NCBI GenBank assembly: GCA_016201265.1
Contig: JACQDD010000116.1
Coordinates: forward strand, 1 to 64,000
Direction of reading: 5' to 3'
Length of the DNA stretch: 64,000 bases
Source: Terriglobales bacterium
GTDB taxonomy: Bacteria; Acidobacteriota; Terriglobia; Terriglobales; Acidobacteriaceae
Under the pieces are notes generated by a model that saw only the letters and a list, made by a program, of their open reading frames with translations, had not been told where the DNA came from and made no database searches. Position numbers and translations under genes: made by a program. Positions 16,255-25,442 of this stretch are shown here, piece after piece (the stretch's first letter is position 1; every line of letters begins with the position of its first letter).

Positions 16255-17862
16255 CTACTTCTTCAAAGCCTGGGCGATCTCGCGGGCGGCGTTGGCGCCG
16301 GAGCCGCCGGTTAATCCCGTCCCGGGATGGGTGCCGTTGCCGCACAGATACAGCTTGTCGATTGGCGTCTGATAGCGTGCCCAATCGAGCAGCGGCCGCA
16401 TGGTAAAGAACTGATCGAGAGCAAGTTCGCCGTGAAAAATATGGCCGCCGGTGAGACCGTAAGTCTCTTCGAAATCTTTGGGTGTAATGATCTGGTGGCG
16501 GAGGATCTTCTGCGGGAGCGTGGGGGCGTACTGCGTGATCGTTTTCACGACTGCTTCACCGAGAGCCGTCCGCTGGCTTTCCCAATCGGAATTTCTTAGT
16601 TTGTAGGGCGCATACTGCATGTAAATGGACATCACGTGCTGGCCTGCCGGCGCGAGCGACGGATCGGTGAGCGAAGGGAACGTGATCTCAAGGTAAGGCT
16701 GACGGGAGAAGTTGCCGTACTTTGATTCGTCGAAAGCGCGCTCCAGGTAATCAATTTCGGGGCTGATCTGAATCCGGCCTTTCAGCAGGTCGCCGTTGCC
16801 CTTGGCTTTGAGTGCCGGGAAGTCGGGCAGACCCGAGAGCGCCAGATTGATCTTCGCGACCGTTCCCAGGGAGCGATAGTTCTTGATTTTCTGGACGAAG
16901 TCGGGGGCGAGGTGCGTGGGATCGACCAGGCGCATCAGAGTGCGTTTGGGGTCGGCGTTCGAGACAACGGCCTTGGCGGATATTTCTTCCCCGGATGCCA
17001 GCACGACCCCGGTGGCGACGCCGTCCTTGACGCGGATCTCGGCGACATCGGCGTTGGTACGAATTTCGGCGCCCGCTTGCTTTGCAACCGCGGCCATGGC
17101 TTGCGTGACGGAACCCGCGCCTCCGGTGGCGAATTGTACGGTCCCGACCGGAGTCGGATCGGCGGCGGCGCGCAACAGTAGAACCAGGGCGCTGCCCGCC
17201 GACCACGGTCCCAGGAAAGTTCCGAAGATACCGCGGGCGGCGACCGTGGCGCGCAGGGGTTCGGTGTCGAAGAACTCGGCGGCCAGATCGGCGACGGCCA
17301 TCGGTCCCCAACGCAGGAAACGGTACATGTCTTTTTTGCCGAGATTGCGGATGGAGCGCCCGGTTTTCAGCATTCCCCAGAGATCGCCGGTCGAGGGGTT
17401 GTCGATATTGGGCGGCGTGAGCGCGAGCGCTTCGCCGATGACCTTGCCGATTTTGGCCAGCGCGTTGCCGAAATCAGCATATCCGGCAGCGTCTTTCTGC
17501 GACCATTGCGAGATTTCCTGCGCGGCCTTCTTCGTGTCGGAGTAAAGAATCAGCGCCCGTCCATCCGGCTGCAGAGAAACGGTGCTCACGTCCGGAGTGG
17601 TCCGCTTGAGCCCGTGCCGCTCCAACTGCATGTCGCGCACAACGTCGGCGCGGAGAGAACCGGTGTTATGCACCAGAGTGGAACAGCGGAAGCCGGGATG
17701 AAATTCTTCGGTGACGGCGGCGCCGCCGACCTGGGCGCGGCGCTCGAGCACCAGCGGCTTGAATCCGGCTTTGGCGAGATAGAAGGCGGTGACCAGTCCG
17801 TTATGTCCGCCGCCGATGATGATCACATCGCGTGTTTCGGCCATGGTCTTTGTTTCGGACAT
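16255..17862 (-). CDS. FAD-dependent oxidoreductase, phytoene-desaturase/PYROXD2-like
   Basis: Flavoprotein of 535 residues. The N-terminal Rossmann motif 'VIIIGGGHNGLVTAFYLAKAGFK' binds FAD, followed by the 'GGAAVTEEFHPGFR' segment typical of carotenoid-desaturase-like amine oxidase relatives; the C-terminal flavin motif is 'LYLCGNGTHPGTGLTGGSG'. The substrate is unknown; these are often misnamed phytoene dehydrogenases. It is paralogous to the upstream gene and translationally coupled to it: the upstream TGA and this ATG share a base (TGATG). The two probably work together, perhaps as a heteromer. No carotenoid gene is nearby. Confidence 0.85.
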   Translation of the reverse strand: MSETKTMAETRDVIIIGGGHNGLVTAFYLAKAGFKPLVLERRAQVGGAAVTEEFHPGFRCSTLVHNTGSLRADVVRDMQLERHGLKRTTPDVSTVSLQPDGRALILYSDTKKAAQEISQWSQKDAAGYADFGNALAKIGKVIGEALALTPPNIDNPSTGDLWGMLKTGRSIRNLGKKDMYRFLRWGPMAVADLAAEFFDTEPLRATVAARGIFGTFLGPWSAGSALVLLLRAAADPTPVGTVQFATGGAGSVTQAMAAVAKQAGAEIRTNADVAEIRVKDGVATGVVLASGEEISAKAVVSNADPKRTLMRLVDPTHLAPDFVQKIKNYRSLGTVAKINLALSGLPDFPALKAKGNGDLLKGRIQISPEIDYLERAFDESKYGNFSRQPYLEITFPSLTDPSLAPAGQHVMSIYMQYAPYKLRNSDWESQRTALGEAVVKTITQYAPTLPQKILRHQIITPKDFEETYGLTGGHIFHGELALDQFFTMRPLLDWARYQTPIDKLYLCGNGTHPGTGLTGGSGANAAREIAQALKK

Positions 17863-19385
17863 CAGGCAGCCTTCCCGTCTTTCAGAATCTCAAGCGCCGC
17901 CAGGCGTCCGTTGGCGCCCATGATGCCGCCGCCGGGATGCGTTGCTGATCCGCACATGTAGAGATTCTTGATTGGCGTGCGATACCGTGCCCAGCCGGGC
18001 ACTGGCCGCAGGGTCACCACCTGGCGATGCAGGATGATGTCCTTGATGTTGGGTGCGTGCTCGGCAATGGTGTTGACCACGGTGTCGCCGAACTTTTCTT
18101 TTTCCGTATCCCAGTCGAGGCCGGGCGCCAGCTTGTAGGGCGCGTACTGCACGAAGCAGGAAAGGACGTGCTTGCCCGGCGGCGCCAGGGAAGGATCGGT
18201 CAGCGTGGGAATGACCATGTCAATGTAAGGCCGCGTGGACCAGTGGCCGTACTTGGCTTCGTCGTAAGCCTTCTCCATGTAGTCCACAGCCGGAGAGATG
18301 GACATGGCGCCGCGCAGGTGAGCACCTACGCCGGGCAGGCACTTGAAGTTGGGCAGCGCATCGAGCGCCATGTTGACTTTGCCGGAAGAGCCGCGGAATT
18401 TGTAGCGCCTTACTCCTTCCATGAATTCGTCGGGCAGATGGCCGGGCTCGATCATCTTGACGAAGGTGAGGCGCGGATCGACGCTGGAGGAAACGACGTC
18501 GGCGTAGATCTCGTCACCATTCTCGAGAACCACACCGGTGGCGCGGCCGTTCTTGACCAGGATTTTGGCAATGGGCGCCTGGGTGCGGATTTCAGCTCCG
18601 GCTTCGCGGGCAGCGTCGGCAATGGCGTTCGAGATGGCGCCGGTGCCGCCGCGCGCGAATCCCCAGGCGCGGAAGGCGCCGTCAATCTCGCCCATGTAGT
18701 GGTGCAGCAGAACGTAGGCCGTGCCCGGGGAGCGCACACCGAGAAACGTCCCGATGATGCCCGACGCCGACATAGTGGCCTTGAGCACATCGGTCTCGAA
18801 CCACTGGTCGAGGAAGTCCACGGCGCTCATGGTCATGAGCTGGACCTGGTTGTACTTGTCCCCGCTCGCCATGCCCTGAAAGCGGCGGCCGATGAAAAAC
18901 AGCTTCATCAGTTCGCGCGGATTGAGCGTGGTTGGATCAGGGGGGACCATGCTCAGGATCGGCTTCACGAAGCGGCACATGGCCTGCATCGCTTTGCCGA
19001 ATTCGTCGTAGGCTTCGGCGTCGATGCGCGAGTGGCGGGCGATCTCGCGATGCGTCTTGCCGTGATCGTTCACGCGCCACAGATAGTCGCCACTGGGCAT
19101 GGGGGTGAAGGTGCCGTCGAGCGGCAGGATTTCCAGGCCGTGGCGGGGGAGGTCGAGGTCGCGGATGATCTCCGGCCGGAGCAGTGAGACCACGTACGAG
19201 CACACTGAGAACTTGAATCCTGGATAGACCTCTTCCGTGCAGGCGGCCCCGCCCAGCACGTAGCGGCGCTCGAGCACCAGCACTTTCTTCCCGGCTTTGG
19301 CCAGGTAGGCGGCGTTCACCAGACCGTTGTGGCCTCCGCCGATGACGATGACGTCGTACTTCTTACCGTTCGCAACTGCGGGCAT
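17862..19385 (-). CDS. FAD-dependent oxidoreductase, paralogue of the downstream gene
   Basis: Flavoprotein of 507 residues with N-terminal 'VIVIGGGHNGLVNAAYLAKAGKK', 'LGGAACTEEVYPGFK', a middle substrate domain, and C-terminal 'NLYMCGSATHPGGGIMGANG'. It belongs to the same PYROXD2/phytoene-desaturase-like family as the next gene and shares the same motifs in the same order, but the two sequences diverge in the middle domain, as expected of an old duplication. First gene of the minus-strand unit that continues into its paralogue and possibly purU. Divergent from the GcvT-like gene across a 263-base gap holding a long inverted repeat. Confidence 0.85.
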   Translation of the reverse strand: MPAVANGKKYDVIVIGGGHNGLVNAAYLAKAGKKVLVLERRYVLGGAACTEEVYPGFKFSVCSYVVSLLRPEIIRDLDLPRHGLEILPLDGTFTPMPSGDYLWRVNDHGKTHREIARHSRIDAEAYDEFGKAMQAMCRFVKPILSMVPPDPTTLNPRELMKLFFIGRRFQGMASGDKYNQVQLMTMSAVDFLDQWFETDVLKATMSASGIIGTFLGVRSPGTAYVLLHHYMGEIDGAFRAWGFARGGTGAISNAIADAAREAGAEIRTQAPIAKILVKNGRATGVVLENGDEIYADVVSSSVDPRLTFVKMIEPGHLPDEFMEGVRRYKFRGSSGKVNMALDALPNFKCLPGVGAHLRGAMSISPAVDYMEKAYDEAKYGHWSTRPYIDMVIPTLTDPSLAPPGKHVLSCFVQYAPYKLAPGLDWDTEKEKFGDTVVNTIAEHAPNIKDIILHRQVVTLRPVPGWARYRTPIKNLYMCGSATHPGGGIMGANGRLAALEILKDGKAA

Positions 19386-19547
19386 AGTTCGATCCAGACG
19401 GGCAGGGAACTGCGACGAAAAATGACTCGCTATTCTATCGAGAAACTATCTGTTTGTCTCTATACTTACGCGTTGTGTCTGACTCCGGGTCAATGCATTT
19501 CGCCGCTTGCTGAGGAGTGGTGGGACTGCATATAATCCGGCGTTCGG

Positions 19548-19630
19548 GTTTCCTTCGTGATCCTTCGTGTCCTTTGTGGTTAAGAGAAAAGCGGAAACCA
19601 CGAAGGACACGAAGGTTACACGAAGGAAAC
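19548..19630. repeat. long inverted repeat (CCTTCGTG family), copy 2
   Basis: GTTTCCTTCGTGATCCTTCGTGTCCTTTGTGGTT (19548-19581) and AAACCACGAAGGACACGAAGGTTACACGAAGGAAAC (19595-19630) form a nearly perfect 34-base stem with a 13-base loop. It is the best conserved copy in the window. The ORF track runs the GcvT frame straight through it, which is an artefact. Confidence 0.9.
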
Positions 19631-19648
19631 CATCGCGCGAGGTTGGCC

Positions 19649-20845
19649 TTGCCTGTCGGAACTGCGTTTCACGAGAGAACGTTTGCTCTCTGCCACAGCC
19701 TGAACTACCGGGAATGGTCGGGATACTACACCGTCAGCGTGTATGAAGTACACCACGAGCACGAGTACAACGCCATCCGCAACGCGTGCGCGCTGATTGA
19801 TATTTCGCCGCTCTACAAATACCTGGTTACAGGCAAGGACGCGACCAAGCTGGTGAACCGCATCGTCACGCGCGACATCAACAAGGTCGCGGTCGGGCAG
19901 GTCATTTATTGCTGCTGGTGCGATGAAGACGGCAAGGTCGTTGACGACGGAACGATCACCCGGCTTGAAGAAAACAAGTATCGCTGGACGGCTGCTGATC
20001 CGAGCCTGCGCTGGTTCCGGCAGAACGGTCTGAACATGGATGTCCAGATCGAGGACATCTCGGAGCAGACGGCGGCGCTGGCGCTGCAGGGGCCGACTTC
20101 GGCGAAGTTACTCAAGACCGTTTCCGATGCCGACATTACCAACCTGAAGTATTTCCGCAAGACCAGCGGCAAGATCGCTGGCGTGCCGGTGGATATTTCG
20201 CGCACTGGATATACCGGCGACCTCGGCTACGAAATCTGGATGCCGTGGAATGACGCGGTCAAGGTGTGGGATGAGCTGATGGCCAAGGGCAAGCAGTTCG
20301 ATATCCACGCGGCGGGAATGCTGGCGCTGGATGTGTCGCGTGTCGAGGCGGGGCTGCTGCTGATCGAAGTGGATTACAGCAGCTCGAAGAAGGCGCTGAT
20401 TGCGTCGCAGAAGTACTCACCCTACGAGTTGGGCTTCGGGAAGATGGTGCATCTCGACAAAGAGAACTTCATTGGGAAGCGGGCGCTGGCGCGGGACAAC
20501 AAGAATGGCGTGGCCAGGCACCTTGTTGGCCTGGAAGTGGATTGGGTGGAAGTGGAAGAACAGTTCGACAAGTTTGGATTGTCGCCGGCGGCGCCGAGCC
20601 AGGCGTCGCGCGTGGCTGTGCCCGTCTATTCGGGAGACCGGCAAGTGGGGAAGGCGACGACTACCGCTTTTTCACCGCTATTGAAGAAGTTGATTGCGCT
20701 TGCGAGCGTAAGCATCGAGTATTCAAAACCCGGCACCAAGCTGCAGATGGAGTTGACCATCGAAGCGCAGCGGCGGAAAACGACCGCGACGGTGGTGCCG
20801 CTGCCGTTTTTCAATCCGAAGCGGAAGACGGCGACGCCGGTTTAA
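19649..20845 (+). CDS. GcvT-family aminomethyltransferase (folate-dependent)
   Basis: A 398-residue GcvT-fold protein. Tetrahydrofolate-binding features include 'ALIDISPLYKYLVTGKDA', 'LALQGPTSAKLL', the conserved 'SRTGYTGDLGYEIW' with the folate-contacting acidic residues, and a C-terminal barrel ('GFGKMVHLDKENFIGKRAL'). It would move a one-carbon unit from an amine onto tetrahydrofolate. No GcvH or GcvP is adjacent, so it may be a stand-alone demethylating enzyme rather than the glycine cleavage T-protein. Start chosen as TTG 19649 with GAGG six bases upstream, where family similarity begins; the ORF-track start lies beyond an inverted repeat. Confidence 0.85.
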   Translation: MPVGTAFHERTFALCHSLNYREWSGYYTVSVYEVHHEHEYNAIRNACALIDISPLYKYLVTGKDATKLVNRIVTRDINKVAVGQVIYCCWCDEDGKVVDDGTITRLEENKYRWTAADPSLRWFRQNGLNMDVQIEDISEQTAALALQGPTSAKLLKTVSDADITNLKYFRKTSGKIAGVPVDISRTGYTGDLGYEIWMPWNDAVKVWDELMAKGKQFDIHAAGMLALDVSRVEAGLLLIEVDYSSSKKALIASQKYSPYELGFGKMVHLDKENFIGKRALARDNKNGVARHLVGLEVDWVEVEEQFDKFGLSPAAPSQASRVAVPVYSGDRQVGKATTTAFSPLLKKLIALASVSIEYSKPGTKLQMELTIEAQRRKTTATVVPLPFFNPKRKTATPV

Positions 20846-20954
20846 CATTCCTTGCACCAGGGAATCCGGAATAGAGGCTTCGCGGAAGAATGAAGGGTTC
20901 GGCGCGTCCGTGAGCGCCGAAGGTGGCTGATTGGATCGGGGCGAGAGTAAAGAG

Positions 20955-21410
20955 ATGGCGTTGTCCATTCACGACAATTTACTGGTCTCTTACGAGGTTC
21001 AGTGCGAAGCGCGGACCATCATGCTTCGTACCGAATATCGTGTCGCAAACAAGCCGACGGAATTCACAAACGTCGTTTTCGAGGGCGTTCAGGGCTATCG
21101 CTTCCAGAATGATGCATTCGGAAACATCATTCTCGGCTTGGAAACCGTACCAGTGGAACAGGTCTTGACGGAATACAGTGCTGAAATATCAGAGTCATAC
21201 CGCATGGCTGGATCCCCTGGTCCTTGGGCTGCGAATCTCGGCTCGGCCCCGGCATACCTACATGCGCAAGGGGTAAAAGGGTTCATCCTATCTTCGTCAT
21301 ACGGCTTCTCCGGCTGGGTTCTCGCAAAAGAGATTTCTATTCTTTACGCCGAACAGGGCATTCCAGCAGATCGCCCGCAAGGGGACATCCCCGTCAATCC
21401 ATCCCATTAA
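20955..21410 (+). CDS. uncharacterised 151-residue protein
   Basis: I do not recognise this protein. It has no signal peptide or membrane helix, is moderately acidic, and contains 'TEFTNVVFEGVQGYRFQND' and 'GFILSSSYGFSGWVLAKEI'. Base composition is less GC-rich than its neighbours, hinting at more recent arrival. Start chosen as ATG 20955; the upstream TTG adds eight residues. It stands alone, convergent with the desaturase. The size and composition resemble small immunity-type proteins, but nothing nearby looks like a toxin, so that is only a guess. Confidence 0.5.
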   Translation: MALSIHDNLLVSYEVQCEARTIMLRTEYRVANKPTEFTNVVFEGVQGYRFQNDAFGNIILGLETVPVEQVLTEYSAEISESYRMAGSPGPWAANLGSAPAYLHAQGVKGFILSSSYGFSGWVLAKEISILYAEQGIPADRPQGDIPVNPSH

Positions 21411-21444
21411 CTATGGCGGCAGCTTGCTGCTTCTCCTCTGACAA

Positions 21445-21472
21445 GTCGGCCGTGACTTGAACTCTGGCCGAC
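21445..21472. terminator. possible terminator between convergent genes
   Basis: GTCGGCC (21445-21451) pairs with GGCCGAC (21466-21472) over a 14-base loop just before the convergent desaturase stop. There is no T-run on either side, so termination is uncertain. Confidence 0.3.
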
Positions 21473-21473
21473 G

Positions 21474-22325
21474 CTATGTTGCGGCTTTCGCTGCTATGCT
21501 TCGCGCGGCGGGTAGCTTGACGTCCCAGGCGAGGCCGACTGTCCGCAGGGCGGAGATTCCGTACCAATTCAGATCGAACTCGTACCAGGCCAGGCCATGA
21601 CGAGCGGACTGCGGGTGGGCGTGATGGTTGTTGTGCCAGCCTTCACCGAAGCTCAACATCGCAACCCAGAAGTTGTTCGTGGAAGTGTCTCCGGTGAGAA
21701 ACCGGCGCGATCCCCACATGTGGGTGGCAGAGTTCACGAGATAAGTGGCGTGGAGGCCGACCACGGTCCGCAAAAAGACACCCCACATCAGATAGCGCCA
21801 ACCGCCCACAACAAGAACCGCGACCGCCAGAATGACCATGGGCACCCAGTGCCACTTGCTGATCCAGATCATGAACTTGTCTTTGCGGAGATCGGGGACG
21901 TAGGGCAGAAGTTCGGTTGTCTTGTTGTGTATCGCGTCGCCGGTAATGATCCAGCCCATGTGGGCCCAGAATCCGCCGTCGCGGGGAGAATGCGGATCGC
22001 CCTCTTTGTCGGAATTCTGATGATGGAGGCGATGAGTCGCCACCCAGCCAATCGGACCACCTTGCAGGGCCAGGGTGCCGCAGACGGTCAGACAGTATTC
22101 CATCCACTTGGGTGTCTTATAGCCACGGTGCGTGAGCAACCGGTGGAATCCCATGCCAATGCCAAGACTCTCCGCGATCCACCACATCAAAAGGGCGAAC
22201 ACCAGCGCTTTCCAGCTGAACATGAAGAGCGCAACGATGGCGCAGACGTGGAATAGCCCCAAGAACAGAGTGATGGTCAGATTGATGGGCTGGGTGAAAG
22301 TCTTATCGCGGGTGAAGATGCTCAT
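21474..22325 (-). CDS. acyl-CoA/acyl-lipid delta-9 fatty acid desaturase
   Basis: Membrane di-iron desaturase of 283 residues that introduces a cis double bond into acyl chains, adjusting membrane fluidity. All three histidine boxes are present: 'HRLLTH' (about 62), 'HRLHHQ' (about 98) and 'HNNHH' (about 236), separated by pairs of hydrophobic helices. This is the short bacterial stearoyl-CoA desaturase type without a cytochrome b5 domain. Last gene of a minus-strand run that also holds two amino-acid permeases, though a 127-base gap suggests its own promoter. Confidence 0.92.
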   Translation of the reverse strand: MSIFTRDKTFTQPINLTITLFLGLFHVCAIVALFMFSWKALVFALLMWWIAESLGIGMGFHRLLTHRGYKTPKWMEYCLTVCGTLALQGGPIGWVATHRLHHQNSDKEGDPHSPRDGGFWAHMGWIITGDAIHNKTTELLPYVPDLRKDKFMIWISKWHWVPMVILAVAVLVVGGWRYLMWGVFLRTVVGLHATYLVNSATHMWGSRRFLTGDTSTNNFWVAMLSFGEGWHNNHHAHPQSARHGLAWYEFDLNWYGISALRTVGLAWDVKLPAARSIAAKAAT

Positions 22326-22452
22326 TCCGATAGTTTTTCGAGGGCCGAGTGCGATTGGAACACGAAGCCGAGGGACTTTTTGTAATACCTACGTAATTGT
22401 TGCTGGACCTGGCGGAAATGCGCGCCGCGGGCGTGCCGACAGAGTCCGAGCG

Positions 22453-23916
22453 CTATTGCTGCGTGCGACCCGCTCTTCGTTTCCCCGCCCAATACAGCCA
22501 CATTCCAACTAACAGCAGCGCGCCGCAGCCGCCGACGATTTTGAAAACGGCGAGGGGCTTGTTCGGTTCGTCCGGCGGCGGCAAGACTGACACGGCGATG
22601 GTCAGTACCGTGGTCACGAGGCCCACGATCGACACCGCATAGGCCACCGGCTTGCCGCCGGGGACGCGGATTACGTCCGATCCCGCGGGCTCCCCTTGCA
22701 ACTTGAACATGGCGGCGAACAGGTACAAGTACGGAATGAAATACGTGATCACGCCCATGCTGACCAGCACGTCATAGGCGCCCTTGATGCTGGTGCCAGC
22801 TTGTCCGAGAAAAATGAACACCGCGCCGAAGACGAACTGTGTAAGCAGTCCGACCCACGGAGTCTTCCAGCGCGGATGCAGCGCGCCGAACGCCGGGGGC
22901 AGAAAACGATCGATGCCGGCCACATATGGCAGCCGCGCCACGGCCGCCAGATAGGCGCCGGCCGCGCCTATGTTGCTCAGGGTGATCAGAAACGCGGCGA
23001 AAGGGACCACACCTTCGAACCCAATGCGGTGGGCGGTGCTGGAGATGGCCTGCATCAGGCCCTGCAAGTTGCCGACTTCGGAAGCGGGCAGCGCCAGCAA
23101 CACACCAATGGTGCCCGCGATGTAGCAAAGCGTCACGGTAACGCCACCGATGAACAGCGCCCACGGAATGGTGCGGCGAGCGTTCTTGATTTCATCCCCC
23201 ATGAGGGACGCGGTCTCACAACCGGCGAAGGCGTAGGTCAGCACCGACCAGAATATGATGTCGTTGAGATGAGTACGGGGGGTCATGGAGTGAAACGTGA
23301 ACGACGTAGCGGCGCCATAGCGATGCCAGGCCACCGCCCCCATCGCGATGATGATGCCGACCGGAATCCACATGGCGAGCGCGCCCAGGTTGTGCAACCA
23401 CGTGCCAACGTCGAGGCCGAACAGATTCAGCAGCGTTGCTACCGCCAGCGCCAGTAGCGAGAAAACGATGAAGAAGGTAGTGTTGCCGGAAAGATGTGCC
23501 CAGGAATCGTGCCGGATGTAGAGCGCGTTGCTGGCGGCAAAATAGAGCACGGCGGGGAAGTAGGGAAGATTGCAGGTCCAGTACGTCCAGGCAGTGATGA
23601 ACCCGGAGAAATCGCCGAAGGCACGTTTCGTCCAGACGTAGATGCCGCCCTCATTCGGATAGCGCGAAGAAAGTTCGATGACCGAGAGCGCCAGCGGCGT
23701 GTAAAAGACCAGCCAGGCGCCGATCCAGATGACGATCGAACTCGGCCCCGCGGCCGCGGCCGTAGCAATCCAGCGCAGGCTGATGCCGGTGACTACGTAG
23801 AACAGCAGCAGGTCGCGGAATCCCATGACCCGCTTGGGGCGGTTGGGGTCTTGGGCCTCGGCGACGGAGATGCCGGTTCCGCCGACAGCGATGGGTTCTG
23901 GCCCTGGGTCACTCAC
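22453..23916 (-). CDS. APC-superfamily amino acid permease
   Basis: Twelve-helix transporter of 487 residues from the amino acid-polyamine-organocation superfamily. Helix-1 region 'GFRDLLLFYVVTGISLRWIA' shows the unwound-helix glycines less clearly than its neighbour, and 'SSRYPNEGGIYVWTKRAFG' is the conserved segment after helix 2. The substrate cannot be decided. Seventy-five bases downstream of another APC permease on the same strand; the two are only distantly alike, so this is a pairing rather than a recent duplication. Confidence 0.85.
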   Translation of the reverse strand: MSDPGPEPIAVGGTGISVAEAQDPNRPKRVMGFRDLLLFYVVTGISLRWIATAAAAGPSSIVIWIGAWLVFYTPLALSVIELSSRYPNEGGIYVWTKRAFGDFSGFITAWTYWTCNLPYFPAVLYFAASNALYIRHDSWAHLSGNTTFFIVFSLLALAVATLLNLFGLDVGTWLHNLGALAMWIPVGIIIAMGAVAWHRYGAATSFTFHSMTPRTHLNDIIFWSVLTYAFAGCETASLMGDEIKNARRTIPWALFIGGVTVTLCYIAGTIGVLLALPASEVGNLQGLMQAISSTAHRIGFEGVVPFAAFLITLSNIGAAGAYLAAVARLPYVAGIDRFLPPAFGALHPRWKTPWVGLLTQFVFGAVFIFLGQAGTSIKGAYDVLVSMGVITYFIPYLYLFAAMFKLQGEPAGSDVIRVPGGKPVAYAVSIVGLVTTVLTIAVSVLPPPDEPNKPLAVFKIVGGCGALLLVGMWLYWAGKRRAGRTQQ

Positions 23917-23991
23917 GCGCGAGGGTCTCTTCGCCGGTGAAATGGCGAGGGGTAAGGATTGCAGAGAGTCACAGGATCGGCAAGGTGAATT

Positions 23992-25422
23992 TCAGGCGCC
24001 GAGTCTGACGCGGCTCTTGCGCTTCCAGTAGAGATATCCCGGCACGCCAATCAGCACGATCGCCGTTCCCCAGAAAGCCTCGGTGGGGCGGGTGAAGATG
24101 GTGTTGAGCGTCCAGCCGGCGCCGACGAGCACGTAGATCGCGGGGAGCCAGGGGTATCCGGTGCAGCGGTAGGGGCGAGGAATGTCCGGCCGTTTCCAGC
24201 GCAACACGAACAGGCCGATGACGGTGAGGGTGTAGGAAAGCACCATGCCGTAGATGACGTAGGTGTAAAGCTGGTCATAGCGGCCGCTCAGGGTGAGCAG
24301 CGCCGCCCAGATGCCTTGGCCGATCAGGCTGAAGGCGGGCGTGCGCCACTTGGGATGGATGAGGGCCATGCGTTTGAAGAAGACACCGTCCTGCGCCATG
24401 GCGAGGTACACGCGCGCGCCGGAGAGAGTGCAGGTGGCCGCAGCGCTGAAACAGGAAACGGCAATCATCGCTGAGAGCCAGACGGCGGCCCCGGGCGAGA
24501 ACAGGGCAGCAGCGGTGGCGTGCGCGATGGTTTCGTACTTCGCGACCTCGCGCAGTGGCATCGCGTACACGTAGGTCATGTTCATGGCGAGATAGATTGC
24601 GCCCACCGCGAGCACGCCCAAAACCATGGCCAGAGGCACGTTGCGCCGAGGGTCTTTGACTTCGCCGGCGACCCAGGTGATGTACACCCAGCCGTCGTAG
24701 GCCCAGAAAACGGCGATTAACCCCACGCCCAGTGCTGAGATCAGCTGCCCCGGGCTCAGGCCCATACTGACGCCACCCGGCGAGTGGGCAGTGAAGTTCG
24801 ACCAGTGTCCCTTGCCGATGGCGAATCCAAGGACAACGAAAGCGGCCATGGCGGAGAACTTGGTCCAGGTGGAAACGTTTTGCAGAAGCGCGCCCCAGCG
24901 CAGTCCCACCACGTTGACGTAGGTGAGGATGACGATCAATGCCAGTCCAACCAGGTGAGCGCGGGTAAAGACGATGCCGGCCAGGGAAAAGATCACGTGC
25001 TCCTTCGAAATGACCGGGATGATGTTCCCCATGTAAGCGGCGGAGGCAACCGAGAGCGCGGCGATGGTGCCGCCGTTGGCCACGGCAAACAGCATCCACC
25101 CGTAAAGAAAAGCGACTAGATCTCCATAGGCTTCGCGCAGGTAGATGTATTGCCCGCCCGAATCAGGGAACATGGACCCGAGCTCGGCGAAGGCGACGCA
25201 GGCACAGAGAGAGATCACTCCGCCCAGAACCCAGACCAGGAAAAACCAGACCGGATGGGGCAAGGGGCCGGCAATGTCCTTGGCGGTGAGAAAAATCGAG
25301 GAGCCGATAATGCCGCTCACCAACAGCAGCACGGAGTCGAGCAGACTTAGTCCCCGGACCAGACTAGGCTGCGGGCTGGGCGTTTCGCTCGGCACGGTTT
25401 CGGGAACGGGAGTTGTGCTCAT
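23992..25422 (-). CDS. APC-superfamily amino acid permease (LAT-like)
   Basis: Twelve-helix permease of 476 residues. 'GLSLLDSVLLLVSGIIGSSIF' is the classic first helix with the G-x-I-G-S-x-I substrate motif, and 'AELGSMFPDSGGQYIYLREAYG' follows as in the LAT/YfnA group. The protein ends in a basic tail ('YWKRKSRVRLGA'). Probably imports or exchanges neutral or branched amino acids, inferred from the subgroup only. A 20-base gap separates it from the upstream 56-residue zinc-ribbon gene, suggesting co-transcription with that gene. Confidence 0.88.
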   Translation of the reverse strand: MSTTPVPETVPSETPSPQPSLVRGLSLLDSVLLLVSGIIGSSIFLTAKDIAGPLPHPVWFFLVWVLGGVISLCACVAFAELGSMFPDSGGQYIYLREAYGDLVAFLYGWMLFAVANGGTIAALSVASAAYMGNIIPVISKEHVIFSLAGIVFTRAHLVGLALIVILTYVNVVGLRWGALLQNVSTWTKFSAMAAFVVLGFAIGKGHWSNFTAHSPGGVSMGLSPGQLISALGVGLIAVFWAYDGWVYITWVAGEVKDPRRNVPLAMVLGVLAVGAIYLAMNMTYVYAMPLREVAKYETIAHATAAALFSPGAAVWLSAMIAVSCFSAAATCTLSGARVYLAMAQDGVFFKRMALIHPKWRTPAFSLIGQGIWAALLTLSGRYDQLYTYVIYGMVLSYTLTVIGLFVLRWKRPDIPRPYRCTGYPWLPAIYVLVGAGWTLNTIFTRPTEAFWGTAIVLIGVPGYLYWKRKSRVRLGA

Positions 25423-25442
25423 CGGTTCAGTCGTCTGTTTGA

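Noticed and set aside
18027-19187. 386-residue plus-strand ORF
   Set aside because: Antisense shadow of the FAD oxidoreductase; Gly/Val/His-rich with no RBS or family features.
19517-19648. N-terminal extension of the GcvT-like protein in the ORF track
   Set aside because: It runs through an inverted repeat; a TTG with Shine-Dalgarno at 19649 fits the family start.
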